From the NCBI RefSeq assembly GCF_000353285.1, contig NZ_KB731324.1, positions 6,103,018 to 6,167,017 of the forward strand: 64,000 nt of DNA, given 5' to 3'. Every line of letters begins with the position of its first letter. Position 1 is the stretch's first letter. Positions 17,548 to 26,227 of this stretch are shown here, in pieces. The position numbers and the translations under genes were made by a program. This DNA comes from Leptolyngbya boryana PCC 6306 (GTDB taxonomy: Bacteria > Cyanobacteriota > Cyanobacteriia > Leptolyngbyales > Leptolyngbyaceae). The notes below the pieces were generated by a model. The model saw nothing but the letters and a program-made list of their open reading frames with translations, had not been told where the DNA came from and ran no database searches.

Positions 17548-18285
17548 TTATCCAGCCATTTGCACATCTTCGATCGCAACACTTTCACTCGGCAGTTCCA
17601 AGCAATACCCTGCACCATAGACGGTTTTGATATAGCGAGGATGACGCGGATCTGGTTCAAGCTTGGTGCGCAAATGGCGAACATGAACGCGAATCGTCTC
17701 AATGTCGTCATCGGGATCGTAACCCCAAACTTCTTTGAGAATTTCGCTCGGTGAAACAGTTTGCCCATGTCGCTGTAGCAAGCAATGGAGCAACTCAAAT
17801 TCTAGATGCGTCAGTTTCACGGTTTTGCCAAACCAGATCGCCTCAAACCGCTCAGGTACGAGGGTCAGGGGTCCATAACTGAGAATTTCTGAGTGTTTCG
17901 CCGCTTGAGGAATGCGATCCGTCCGTCTCAGCAACGCCCGCACCCGCGCCAACATTTCTTCAACTTCAAACGGTTTTGTTAAATAGTCATCTGCGCCAGC
18001 GTTAAAGCCTTCCACTTTATTCTGGGTCTGACCCAAGGCAGTCAGCATCAGGACGGGAATGTCAGCCGTTCGTTCATCTCGGCGAATGCGCTGGCAGATG
18101 GTGAATCCATCGACTTGAGGCAGCATGAGATCCAGCATGATTAAGTCAGGCTGAATTTGGAGAGCAAGGGCTTGTCCACGAATGCCGTCCGACGCTTGGT
18201 TCACATCGTAGCCTGCCATTTCTAGATTGACAGCGACGAGTTCTGCGATCGCAGGATCATCGTCGATTACAAGGATACGCGGCAT
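17548..18285 (-). CDS. rpaA: Response regulator RpaA, circadian output regulator
   Basis: A 245-residue OmpR-type response regulator. The receiver domain has IDDD (8-10), phospho-acceptor Asp52 in LIMLDLMLP and Lys in [12 protein letters not shown]; the linker [20 protein letters not shown] and the winged-helix domain with [22 protein letters not shown] are nearly identical to what I know of cyanobacterial RpaA. RpaA is phosphorylated by SasA and drives clock-controlled transcription. Its partners kaiABC and sasA are not in the window. It is monocistronic, convergent with the crr7-type gene. A plausible -10 box lies about 80 bp upstream. Confidence 0.93.
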   Translation of the reverse strand: MPRILVIDDDPAIAELVAVNLEMAGYDVNQASDGIRGQALALQIQPDLIMLDLMLPQVDGFTICQRIRRDERTADIPVLMLTALGQTQNKVEGFNAGADDYLTKPFEVEEMLARVRALLRRTDRIPQAAKHSEILSYGPLTLVPERFEAIWFGKTVKLTHLEFELLHCLLQRHGQTVSPSEILKEVWGYDPDDDIETIRVHVRHLRTKLEPDPRHPRYIKTVYGAGYCLELPSESVAIEDVQMAG

Positions 18286-18363
18286 GATTAAATCTCTTCT
18301 AACTAAAGGAGGTTGAATGATTGTGGAAGTCGAGGCTCAAAAATAGTTAAGAACCTTGTTCAG

Positions 18364-18369
18364 ATTATA
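18364..18369 (-). promoter_or_regulatory. Candidate -10 box of rpaA
   Basis: Read on the minus strand this is TATAAT preceded by TTGCG, 78 bp upstream of the rpaA start. No clear -35 hexamer is seen at 17 bp, which would suit an activator-dependent promoter. Confidence 0.4.
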
Positions 18370-18578
18370 CGCAAGGATCTTAATTCCTTCGATATATAAA
18401 GTTAGTCTCATAGAAAAAATAGAGCAAAAAGGACTTTTTTTCAAATCTAAATTCTTTGTGATTTATTTGTAAATAAATGTATCTAACCGTCTCAGGATAC
18501 TCTGTCTAGTAGAAGCGTGCTGCCGTTGATGCGATAAGGTAAGGAACATTATTTGTCTCTTCTCGGCAGCCATTCATT

Positions 18579-19754
18579 GTGATAATTCTTGTCTTGGGTT
18601 TAGTTGTTTCTATCATTGCGATCATTATTTTTTCTGGCAAGCTTAGCCGCGCCTTAAATAGCGCCCCAAAGATTTCAATTGATCCTGATTCAATTGATTC
18701 TTCTTTCTCGGTATCCGTCATCATTCCTGCATATAACGAAGCTGCAAATATCGAGGCTTGTGTCACATCTGTTTTAGAAAGTACAGATTTAGAGATTGAA
18801 GTTTGGGTTGTGGATGATCAATCGACGGATGAAACGGCTGCGATCGTTGAACTTCTACAAGGCTCCCGTCTAGATCCCAGATTGAAACTTTTATCGGGAA
18901 AATCCCGCCCAGGAGGGAAGATTTGGGTCGGCAAAAATTGGGCCTGTACTCAAGCCGTGCAGCAGGTTCAAAGCGAGTTTCTTTTGTTTATCGATGCGGA
19001 TGTGCGATTGAAGTCAAAGAGTATTGAAACGGCGATCGCGTATGCTCAACAGGAAAAAATCGATTTGCTTTCGCTTGCCGTTGTGATCCTGTGTCGTCAT
19101 TGGTCGGAATGGTTAGTGCAGCCGATTGTTGTGCTTTTACTAGGGGTCGGATTTGATTTTGCTCCTGTCAATGATCCGACTTCGGACACCGCGTTTGCGG
19201 CAGGACCATTCATGCTATTTCGTCGTAGCGCTTATGACGCGATCGGCGGACATGCAGCCGTGCACGATCAAGTGGTGGAAGATGTCGAATTGAGCCGTCG
19301 CATTAAACAACAACATTTCAAACTGTGGTACGGTTTGGGAGCTAATCTGGCTGAAGCGCAGATGTATCAATCTTTTTCGGCTTTGTGGGAAGGTTGGACG
19401 AAAAATTGGTTTATGGGGTCAAATCGCAACTATCAAGCCGCCTTGTACTGTGTATTTGTCACATTCATGATTTTTGCGCTGCCTTGGATTGGGATAGTGA
19501 GTGGACTGATTGATCTGGCGTTCTCCTCGCTCACGATTTGGAATGCAATCGCGTTGAGCATCAGCGCGATCGGCATTTTTCTGCAATATCGAGTTCGACG
19601 CGAGAGCGCGCCCTTTACTACTATCCCACTGCAAAACTGGTGGATGATGGGAGCCGGAGGATTAGTGGTTTGTGCGATCGTCTTGACCTCGATCATTAAA
19701 ACCGAGACAGGTTGGGGTTGGACTTGGCGAGGCAGACAGTTAGAAAGACTCTAA
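18579..19754 (+). CDS. Membrane-bound family 2 glycosyltransferase
   Basis: A 391-residue GT2 enzyme starting at GTG. An N-terminal helix (1-20) anchors it. The catalytic domain shows SVIIPAYNEAANIEAC (46-61), the VVDDQSTDET nucleotide-sugar site (78-86), the DADVRL metal motif (139-144), AAGPFMLFRRSAYDAIGGH acceptor region, and the ED of VVEDVELSRR near residue 230. Three C-terminal helices follow from about 285. The arrangement resembles HpnB/CruC-like lipid-linked transferases. The acceptor cannot be deduced. It is convergent with the cellulose operon, and both share a strong terminator, so it is adjacent to but not part of that operon. Confidence 0.85.
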   Translation: MIILVLGLVVSIIAIIIFSGKLSRALNSAPKISIDPDSIDSSFSVSVIIPAYNEAANIEACVTSVLESTDLEIEVWVVDDQSTDETAAIVELLQGSRLDPRLKLLSGKSRPGGKIWVGKNWACTQAVQQVQSEFLLFIDADVRLKSKSIETAIAYAQQEKIDLLSLAVVILCRHWSEWLVQPIVVLLLGVGFDFAPVNDPTSDTAFAAGPFMLFRRSAYDAIGGHAAVHDQVVEDVELSRRIKQQHFKLWYGLGANLAEAQMYQSFSALWEGWTKNWFMGSNRNYQAALYCVFVTFMIFALPWIGIVSGLIDLAFSSLTIWNAIALSISAIGIFLQYRVRRESAPFTTIPLQNWWMMGAGGLVVCAIVLTSIIKTETGWGWTWRGRQLERL

Positions 19755-19846
19755 GAGCGAAAGGTTACTTGTAAACCGCACACCTGAAAGGCAATCTCAG
19801 TTTCGATCCTATGTCTACTCGCTTTCCTAGGCAGCTAGAAAAATAA

Positions 19847-19874
19847 AAAGAGGGCATGCTAATATGCCCTCTTT
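19847..19874. terminator. Bidirectional terminator between GT2 gene and bcsA
   Basis: AAAGAGGGCAT (19847-19857) pairs with ATGCCCTCTTT (19864-19874) around a 6-base loop, with A-rich sequence to the left, so it can stop transcription from both sides. Confidence 0.9.
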
Positions 19875-19893
19875 GCACAATTCCAGATTATTG

Positions 19894-22449
19894 CTAGTTC
19901 AGCGTATCGACAAGCTGCTTAATTTTGCTTTCTTGTCGTTGCATCACTTGCTCGGGAAACTGCAATTCAACGATTGTGCGATCGCCCATGATCAGGTCTA
20001 CCTGTTCTACCTTTGCAAGCAGTCGATTTGGCAAAGATTCATCCGCAGTCTGACTCAAGAGCACTCCAACCAAAGGCTGATAGTACTCTAAGAGCCTGAC
20101 ATCTTCGATCGCGTCAGATTGAATTTCTAATCTCAAACTGCGATTGCTAATTTGAGTCGCAATGCCTGAGTAGAATTGCCCTCTCCAATAAAGTTGAGCA
20201 TGGGCATGAATCTGTTTCCGCACTCTCGTGACATTGCTTGGCTCAGCATTGCGCTGCTGGAACGATCGAAAGAAGCTGCCTGCAATGAACTTGAAAGACT
20301 GCAACGGATCGTCCACGTTTTCCCGTTGCTGCGAGTACCATTCCCGCACATCTGAGTAAATCACAATACTGAGGGCATCCAGCTGAGCGCGGGTGAGATC
20401 AATAAACTCGATCGATAACATCGACTGCGTTTCACTGACCGGGACGATCCGAATAATCTGACCTTTTACAAACGCGCGCGCACCGTAGTCTCCCACCAGT
20501 TCGATTTCTGCATCTTCGAGAAAATCTGCCCAACTCTCAACAATCAACTGGCAACCCGTTTCGCTGACATTCTGAGTATAACCAGGAACGGCTGCCCCAT
20601 TGCTGTAAAGGGTTGCAGGCAACTTGCGATCGAGTCGATGCGCCCGTCTCAACTGGGGTTGTTCTAATGCAACCAATAATGCCGAAACAATCAGCAGCAG
20701 GTTGAAAATACTCCAAGCCATGTTGACTAACACAGCTTCCGCATCTTGAGGGCGCAAAATCAACCAGAACGGAACTGCCGCGATCGCAGCGATAACTAGC
20801 AACGTGACGACCGCTAGCGCTCTTGCTGAACCCCAATCGAAACTGCGTTTTGTCACCGATAACCCCTTATCTGTGACGTTGAAGCTTCCCAACTTCGGAT
20901 TGACCAATGCGAGGAATGTCACAATTCCAGCGTGAAATGACATGGCAAACTCATAGATCTCATTCCAGAACGAGAAGCGGACATTTTTGTAAGTAATGTA
21001 GTTTGCGTAAGTTGACACAAAGAAGTGTGGCAGTGCGTAAGCCAGCGTCTCTAACCCTAAACCTCGGATTGGATTAATCCCGAACACGAGAAACAGTGCA
21101 GGCGCAAGCGCATACATCAATCGAGGAAATCCATAGAAGAAGTGAGACGTTGCACTGAAATAACAGATTCTTTGCCCGATCGACAATTTCAACTTCGGAT
21201 TGAACAAAGGGTTTTCAATCCGAAGAATTTGTGCCATTCCTCGCGCCCATCGAATTTGTTGACCGACATAAGCTGAAAATTTCTCTGGTGCAAGTCCAGC
21301 TACCATGATCTTGTCATAGTAAATCGACTCATAGCCCAAAGAATGCAATCTCAACGAGGTATGACAATCTTCCGTCACCGTTTCTACTGCAATTCCACCC
21401 ACTTCTAGTAAGTGCGATTTTCGGACAACTGCCGCAGAACCGCAGAAAAATGCTGCGTTCCAAAAATCATTTCCTTTTTGTAGCACCTTGTAGAACAATT
21501 CATTCCCGACTGGAATTTTTCCGCCTGTCTGCAAGTTCCGTTCAAAGGGATCAGGGTTGTAGAACCAGTGAGGGGTTTGAACGAGAGAAACTTTAGGACT
21601 GTAGAAGAATCCAACGGTGTCTTTCAAAAAGTGACGGACTGGAATGTGATCACAATCGAGAATGAGAACTAGGTCGCCCCCTGTCCGACGCAGCGCTGTA
21701 TTGATGTTTCCAGCTTTCGCATGGTCGTTGTTATCTCGCGTAAGCAGCGTGCATCCTAGCTCAGCACACATTTGCCGTAACTGCTCACGTCTTGCCCGGA
21801 ACTTCTCTGCACGACCATCATCGAGAATGTAAACTCGTTTCTTGTCAGCCGGATAGTCGATCGCTAATGCCCCGAGTGCGGTTTTGCGAACAATCTCCAC
21901 ATCCTCACTGTAAGTTGGAATGTAGATATCGACCTTAAACCATTGATTCTCGGGAATCGTTGCCAGATCAACAGCCTTGCGCTCTTTGAGCTTTAGGGTT
22001 TGGAAGAACGCTAAAGCGAGCGTCATGATGGCATATAGTTCTGCTAAAAAGAGCAGCACACTACACACTGCATCAAGCCACCCACTTGTCAGATTGAGGG
22101 TGTAGTTGGTGCGGTAGTAAAGATAGCGAAACGTTGTAATCAGACTGAGCCACACCATGAAAAGGTGTAGATACTCGCTCGTCTGTCCTTTTGCGTGCTT
22201 GTGCTCGATGTCTGTGACGCCCCAGCCCAATCCGATTAAAAGGATCGCCACAATTCCTTGCTGCCAAATTTCAAGCGGAGTGATGATGAGAGGAATTGCG
22301 AGTACGAGCAGCAGCACCATCAGGAAGACAAGCTGAGGAGCGCTATTTCTCTGAAAAAGTCGATCGAAGAAATTTGGAATGAGTTCGACAAACCAAGCTA
22401 GAACTCTTTGTCCTTTACTTTGGTAGCGTCTTGGAGATGAATTTGCCAT
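19894..22449 (-). CDS. bcsA: Cellulose synthase catalytic subunit BcsA
   Basis: An 851-residue membrane glycosyltransferase that polymerises UDP-glucose into beta-1,4-glucan. All hallmark motifs are present (numbered from the TTG at 22455, two residues before the ATG used): LDDG (211-214), DCD (268-270), TED (361-363), QQIRW (399-403) and the gating loop FNVTDK (525-530). About eight transmembrane helices surround the catalytic domain. The C-terminal PilZ domain keeps both c-di-GMP motifs, RRAHR (603-607) and NVSETG (629-634), so the enzyme should be activated by c-di-GMP. The ATG at 22449 follows GGAGG overlapping the bcsB stop. It is the last gene of a five-gene operon. Confidence 0.96.
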   Translation of the reverse strand: MANSSPRRYQSKGQRVLAWFVELIPNFFDRLFQRNSAPQLVFLMVLLLVLAIPLIITPLEIWQQGIVAILLIGLGWGVTDIEHKHAKGQTSEYLHLFMVWLSLITTFRYLYYRTNYTLNLTSGWLDAVCSVLLFLAELYAIMTLALAFFQTLKLKERKAVDLATIPENQWFKVDIYIPTYSEDVEIVRKTALGALAIDYPADKKRVYILDDGRAEKFRARREQLRQMCAELGCTLLTRDNNDHAKAGNINTALRRTGGDLVLILDCDHIPVRHFLKDTVGFFYSPKVSLVQTPHWFYNPDPFERNLQTGGKIPVGNELFYKVLQKGNDFWNAAFFCGSAAVVRKSHLLEVGGIAVETVTEDCHTSLRLHSLGYESIYYDKIMVAGLAPEKFSAYVGQQIRWARGMAQILRIENPLFNPKLKLSIGQRICYFSATSHFFYGFPRLMYALAPALFLVFGINPIRGLGLETLAYALPHFFVSTYANYITYKNVRFSFWNEIYEFAMSFHAGIVTFLALVNPKLGSFNVTDKGLSVTKRSFDWGSARALAVVTLLVIAAIAAVPFWLILRPQDAEAVLVNMAWSIFNLLLIVSALLVALEQPQLRRAHRLDRKLPATLYSNGAAVPGYTQNVSETGCQLIVESWADFLEDAEIELVGDYGARAFVKGQIIRIVPVSETQSMLSIEFIDLTRAQLDALSIVIYSDVREWYSQQRENVDDPLQSFKFIAGSFFRSFQQRNAEPSNVTRVRKQIHAHAQLYWRGQFYSGIATQISNRSLRLEIQSDAIEDVRLLEYYQPLVGVLLSQTADESLPNRLLAKVEQVDLIMGDRTIVELQFPEQVMQRQESKIKQLVDTLN

Positions 22450-22455
22450 GATCAA

Positions 22456-24984
22456 TTAACCTCCAACTTGCTTCAAGAAAAGCTGACTGATGCCATAGAG
22501 CACGACTGAGCTGCCGACAATGCCGACCGGAAGCAGATACCACTGTTCTTGCAGGAATTGCCTTGCCTTGCTCACAATGCTTGTGTCTTCAATTCGACGG
22601 CGCTCCGATTGGCTCACAAACTGCATTTGATAAGCGTTGGAATCGAAAGGTGAAGGATTCGTTTGATTCGTGCTGATGAGAGCCGTGTCTTCTTTAAGTT
22701 GGTAGAACCAAAGGTCGTTGCTGAAGACATCTTGAACTTGCTTCAAGCCGAAATCTGTTTGAGCGGTCAGTGCTAGTAGAACGCGATCGCGATTCCAAGG
22801 CGACATCATGCTCTTGATCACACCGCCTTGATCGGGTAAGACGTTAATCTTCTCTTTGCCTGATTCTCTTGTGAAAGAATCCATCAGACGAAAACCGCTA
22901 TTGGCTTGCAGCATTTCCTGAATGGGGAAGCGATCGCGTGTCCCAATTCCGACTAAATGCCGATCTTTTTTCACTGCTTCAGTCAGGCTTCCAGGCTTGT
23001 AGACATCGAGCTTGACGGATTGAGCTTGGCTGAGCCGCCCTAAACGCTCACTAAATTTCAGCAGCGTCATCACATCTGCTTCAGTCGGAGCGTCAGGAAC
23101 CACGATCGCCGTTTGGGAAAGATCTTGCGGCGCGGCAAATGGATAACCCGTGGTCAACAGTTTGAGGTCTGGTAACTCGACAGAGTTTTCACGGTTGATC
23201 TTGAACTCTGTTGAACTGTGAACGGTTCCCGACAGCTGCTGATCGCTGACCTGGCCGCATTTCAAAGATTCTTTGGGATAGAGATCGAAAGCAACATCAA
23301 TTACAGAATCCGACTTGATCAAATTGGGCGGCAAATCAACGTTGAACGTTTCATTACTTGCGCCATTATCAGAAGTCAGTTTCTTGCTTCCGACTGTAAC
23401 GCCATCAATTCGTACAGAGAGCGAAGACTTGCGGGTGTTGACTTGAGCGCTGTAGCTATATTTCAAATTCATTGAGCTACCCCGTAACATGCGATCGTCG
23501 GGCAATGCTCGGAACTGAAACTGAACAGGTGGCGCAGAAGTTCCACGGACTGTCACATCCTTGAATGGCTTGTTATCTAAGCCTTTCAACGCACTCAATT
23601 GGAATGAATCTTCAAGTGGCAAGTAGCGTTCCCAACTGCGAGGTTTCGGGCTTTCGACTTCCGCAACATTCTGAACTAAGACAACTTGCCCTGCCCCAAT
23701 CTGGCTATTGCTCGGTTGCACCAGGAATTGAACTGCTTTCGCAACTGCTTCTGGACTGTTTCCAGAAGCAATGAGAACCGGAATACCACCGTTGTTGAGC
23801 GTTGCTAGCATCAATACACCGACATTGTCAGGAAGTGCCGTTTTATTCCCATCTACGATCTGATCGTTCGTGATGTTCAAAGGCAACTTCATCGATTTGA
23901 GAGTCGGCTGATCTTTAGGTGTGCCGATGACGATTAAGCGATCGTTCCACTGAAACTTCTTGGTGTCTCTTACGAGACTGGTTTCTAGCGATCGAAAATC
24001 AGCTAACCGTCCGAAATGCGCGTGAAAACGACTCGTAGCAGTGAGCCAAGCTTCATTCACTTGTCCGGGCAGAAGATAGTTCAACCGAGTTGTATCTAAG
24101 CCGAGATTGTCAAAGAACGGCAAAGGATAGCGGCTGAAATCTAATGCGAGTGGCTGAGGCTGATAATCTAGCACCACTTTCGAGTCAGGCAGAACTTCTG
24201 ACCAGAGGGCTTTATCGTCAGGATTTGCACAAGTTGGGGAATTAGATTGCTGAGCGACTAAAGTGACTTCGTTGTAATCCTGAATCAGATTCGCTGGGAT
24301 ATTCACCACTGCTTCACCGATTTGAGCATTCTTCAAGTTCAATGGAACGCTGCCGATGCTGGTATCGTTAACGCGGACAATCAAATTCGATTTGTCTGCC
24401 ACGATCGCGGGAGAATGCTGGAATCGAACGACAACCTTTGCCGTTTTGACCGTCCAATTTTTGGGTCGTGTGAAGCCAATCCGTGCTTCAGCGTAGGTTC
24501 CCTGTAAACGGAAACGGTTCCCGATCGCTGGACTCCGGTTGAATTCTAAAACGTATCGGCTCAATGCTTCAGCGCTGGCAGCTTTCGTTGGCTCAGACTT
24601 TGGCTCGGCTTTGGGTGCAGATTGCGACGGTGCGGGTATAGCCGATTCTACAGGCGCAGGTTGTGACGGTGCAGGCTCGTAGTAAGGCTCTGCTGCTGGT
24701 GGTGTTTCAACGATAGGAGCAGGTTCAGGCTGATAGACAGGGGCTTGTGGGCGATAGACAGGGGCCTCAACTGGCGTGGATGGGAGCTTAAAGTCCCGAA
24801 TGAGCTGATCTTCCTGTCTTTGAACACCTTGAGCTGAGATAGGTTGCGGGGTGTGCAGCAGCACGATCGCAAGCCCAGTGACTAAACCTGCACAGCAGAG
24901 AATCAGTGCCCGTTTTAGCAGTGTTTTAGAAAATCGACGTGGATGTCCTGAATGAGAGGACTGATCTGAAAACCGTTTGTTCAT
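22456..24984 (-). CDS. bcsB: Cellulose synthase regulatory/periplasmic subunit BcsB
   Basis: An 842-residue BcsB-type protein. A signal anchor lies at about residues 24-45 and a C-terminal transmembrane helix near 815-835 (WYLLPVGIVGSSVVLYGI), the arrangement by which BcsB docks on BcsA in the inner membrane. The periplasmic part contains two repeats of carbohydrate-binding and flavodoxin-like domains; the repeated pairs NRFRLQGTYAEARIGF/FQFRALPDDRMLRGSS and LIVRVNDTSIGSV/LSVRIDGVTVGSK mark the two halves. An unusual proline-rich stretch covers about residues 68-135. The start overlaps the bcsZ stop as ATGA. Partner of BcsA, needed for chain translocation in known systems. Confidence 0.92.
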   Translation of the reverse strand: MNKRFSDQSSHSGHPRRFSKTLLKRALILCCAGLVTGLAIVLLHTPQPISAQGVQRQEDQLIRDFKLPSTPVEAPVYRPQAPVYQPEPAPIVETPPAAEPYYEPAPSQPAPVESAIPAPSQSAPKAEPKSEPTKAASAEALSRYVLEFNRSPAIGNRFRLQGTYAEARIGFTRPKNWTVKTAKVVVRFQHSPAIVADKSNLIVRVNDTSIGSVPLNLKNAQIGEAVVNIPANLIQDYNEVTLVAQQSNSPTCANPDDKALWSEVLPDSKVVLDYQPQPLALDFSRYPLPFFDNLGLDTTRLNYLLPGQVNEAWLTATSRFHAHFGRLADFRSLETSLVRDTKKFQWNDRLIVIGTPKDQPTLKSMKLPLNITNDQIVDGNKTALPDNVGVLMLATLNNGGIPVLIASGNSPEAVAKAVQFLVQPSNSQIGAGQVVLVQNVAEVESPKPRSWERYLPLEDSFQLSALKGLDNKPFKDVTVRGTSAPPVQFQFRALPDDRMLRGSSMNLKYSYSAQVNTRKSSLSVRIDGVTVGSKKLTSDNGASNETFNVDLPPNLIKSDSVIDVAFDLYPKESLKCGQVSDQQLSGTVHSSTEFKINRENSVELPDLKLLTTGYPFAAPQDLSQTAIVVPDAPTEADVMTLLKFSERLGRLSQAQSVKLDVYKPGSLTEAVKKDRHLVGIGTRDRFPIQEMLQANSGFRLMDSFTRESGKEKINVLPDQGGVIKSMMSPWNRDRVLLALTAQTDFGLKQVQDVFSNDLWFYQLKEDTALISTNQTNPSPFDSNAYQMQFVSQSERRRIEDTSIVSKARQFLQEQWYLLPVGIVGSSVVLYGISQLFLKQVGG

Positions 24985-26207
24985 GGGAGGGATATAGTTG
25001 CAGCTTGAGTAGGATCTGTAAGATAAGCCGCCATGACATTTGGAGGGAGCAGTCCAAACCAGGCGAGATTCTGAGAGTAATAAGCGGAATCGTTATCCCA
25101 GAATCCGTTGCGATATGCAGGCAGGAGCTTTTCGGTGAGAATTTCCTCAGCGATCGCGGGATCAATCACTCGGAAGGCAGCATATAACATGCCGTATTGC
25201 GAGGTGGCTTCGTAATCCACAACAGCCTGTCCTTGTAAATCGAGTTTGGCAGGAATTTTGCGCTGAGCTTGCCACATCTGTTTGAGATGTCCCAGATTTG
25301 ATTGAAGGTATGACTTCGCTCTTGGCTCATTAAACCAGGTCGCATCCAAGGCAACCCGCCACCAAACTCGACTCGCATCAAAACCATATTGGGTAATCAG
25401 TGGACTGCCTGAATCTAATGCACTGTACTGTCCATTTTTCGGATCGAGGGCAATCCAATCGCTCGGTAAGCCGACAGGGGAGACTTTCGAGGATTGCTCT
25501 AACATCTGATAGCTACTATCGACTAGACTCAGCCAATTTCGCTCTGAATCAACTTGGGCAAAGAGACGAAAGGCATAAGGGGCAAGGTATGAGGGGTTCG
25601 CTTTGAGCTTTTCGTTGCGCTGAAATAGATTCACAGCGCCAGGGAGGAGATATCGTTTCTGATCGGCTGGAAGCGTGACGGTTGCTTTTGCCCAAAGATC
25701 TTTTAATTTACGGCGCGCGAGGGTGAGGTAGTCCGATCGCTGCCATCGTCGCGATGCCAAAATTAATGCGGTAATTCCATCAATATCAGCATCGCTCGCA
25801 ACATTTGGATCGAGGATTCTCCACTTGCCTCCAGCGTCCTGTCCCCATTTCCAAGCCCAGAGAGAATCGATCGGAGTCTGAGATTGATCTTGTCGTCGCA
25901 GGTTGGTTTCTGCCCAGCGTAGCGTTCGTTCAAATGTTTCGGGATCGTCTGCAATCACGGCTCGAAGCATGGCGTAGGCTTGACCTTCTGAAGTCGAGCG
26001 ACCCGTCGCTTCCCAGTCGATCACGCGACCATCGGCTTGAATAAATCGCTTTCGATAAGCTGTCCAACTCTCAGCAAGTAAGGCACGATGGTCAGAAACT
26101 TCCACGCTAGAAGCCAATGTCGATCGCGGAGGTGGAACGGTGCAAGACACTAAGCCACCGATGCTAATGCATCCGATAATCGTGAGCGGGACAAGCAATC
26201 GCAGCAT
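24981..26207 (-). CDS. bcsZ: Endoglucanase BcsZ, glycoside hydrolase family 8, lipoprotein
   Basis: A 408-residue GH8 endo-beta-1,4-glucanase. The N-terminus is a lipoprotein signal with lipobox LVSC (Cys22), so it is probably membrane-anchored rather than free in the periplasm. The family acid Glu is Glu74 in STSEGQAYAM and the conserved Asp cluster is DADID (139-143); the TPIDSLWAWKW segment also fits. BcsZ-type enzymes are required for or improve cellulose export by trimming tangled chains. It lies 20 bp after the TPR gene and overlaps bcsB by ATGA, so it is cotranscribed. Confidence 0.92.
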   Translation of the reverse strand: MLRLLVPLTIIGCISIGGLVSCTVPPPRSTLASSVEVSDHRALLAESWTAYRKRFIQADGRVIDWEATGRSTSEGQAYAMLRAVIADDPETFERTLRWAETNLRRQDQSQTPIDSLWAWKWGQDAGGKWRILDPNVASDADIDGITALILASRRWQRSDYLTLARRKLKDLWAKATVTLPADQKRYLLPGAVNLFQRNEKLKANPSYLAPYAFRLFAQVDSERNWLSLVDSSYQMLEQSSKVSPVGLPSDWIALDPKNGQYSALDSGSPLITQYGFDASRVWWRVALDATWFNEPRAKSYLQSNLGHLKQMWQAQRKIPAKLDLQGQAVVDYEATSQYGMLYAAFRVIDPAIAEEILTEKLLPAYRNGFWDNDSAYYSQNLAWFGLLPPNVMAAYLTDPTQAATISLP

Positions 26208-26227
26208 ACAGTTAAGTCACCGTTAAG

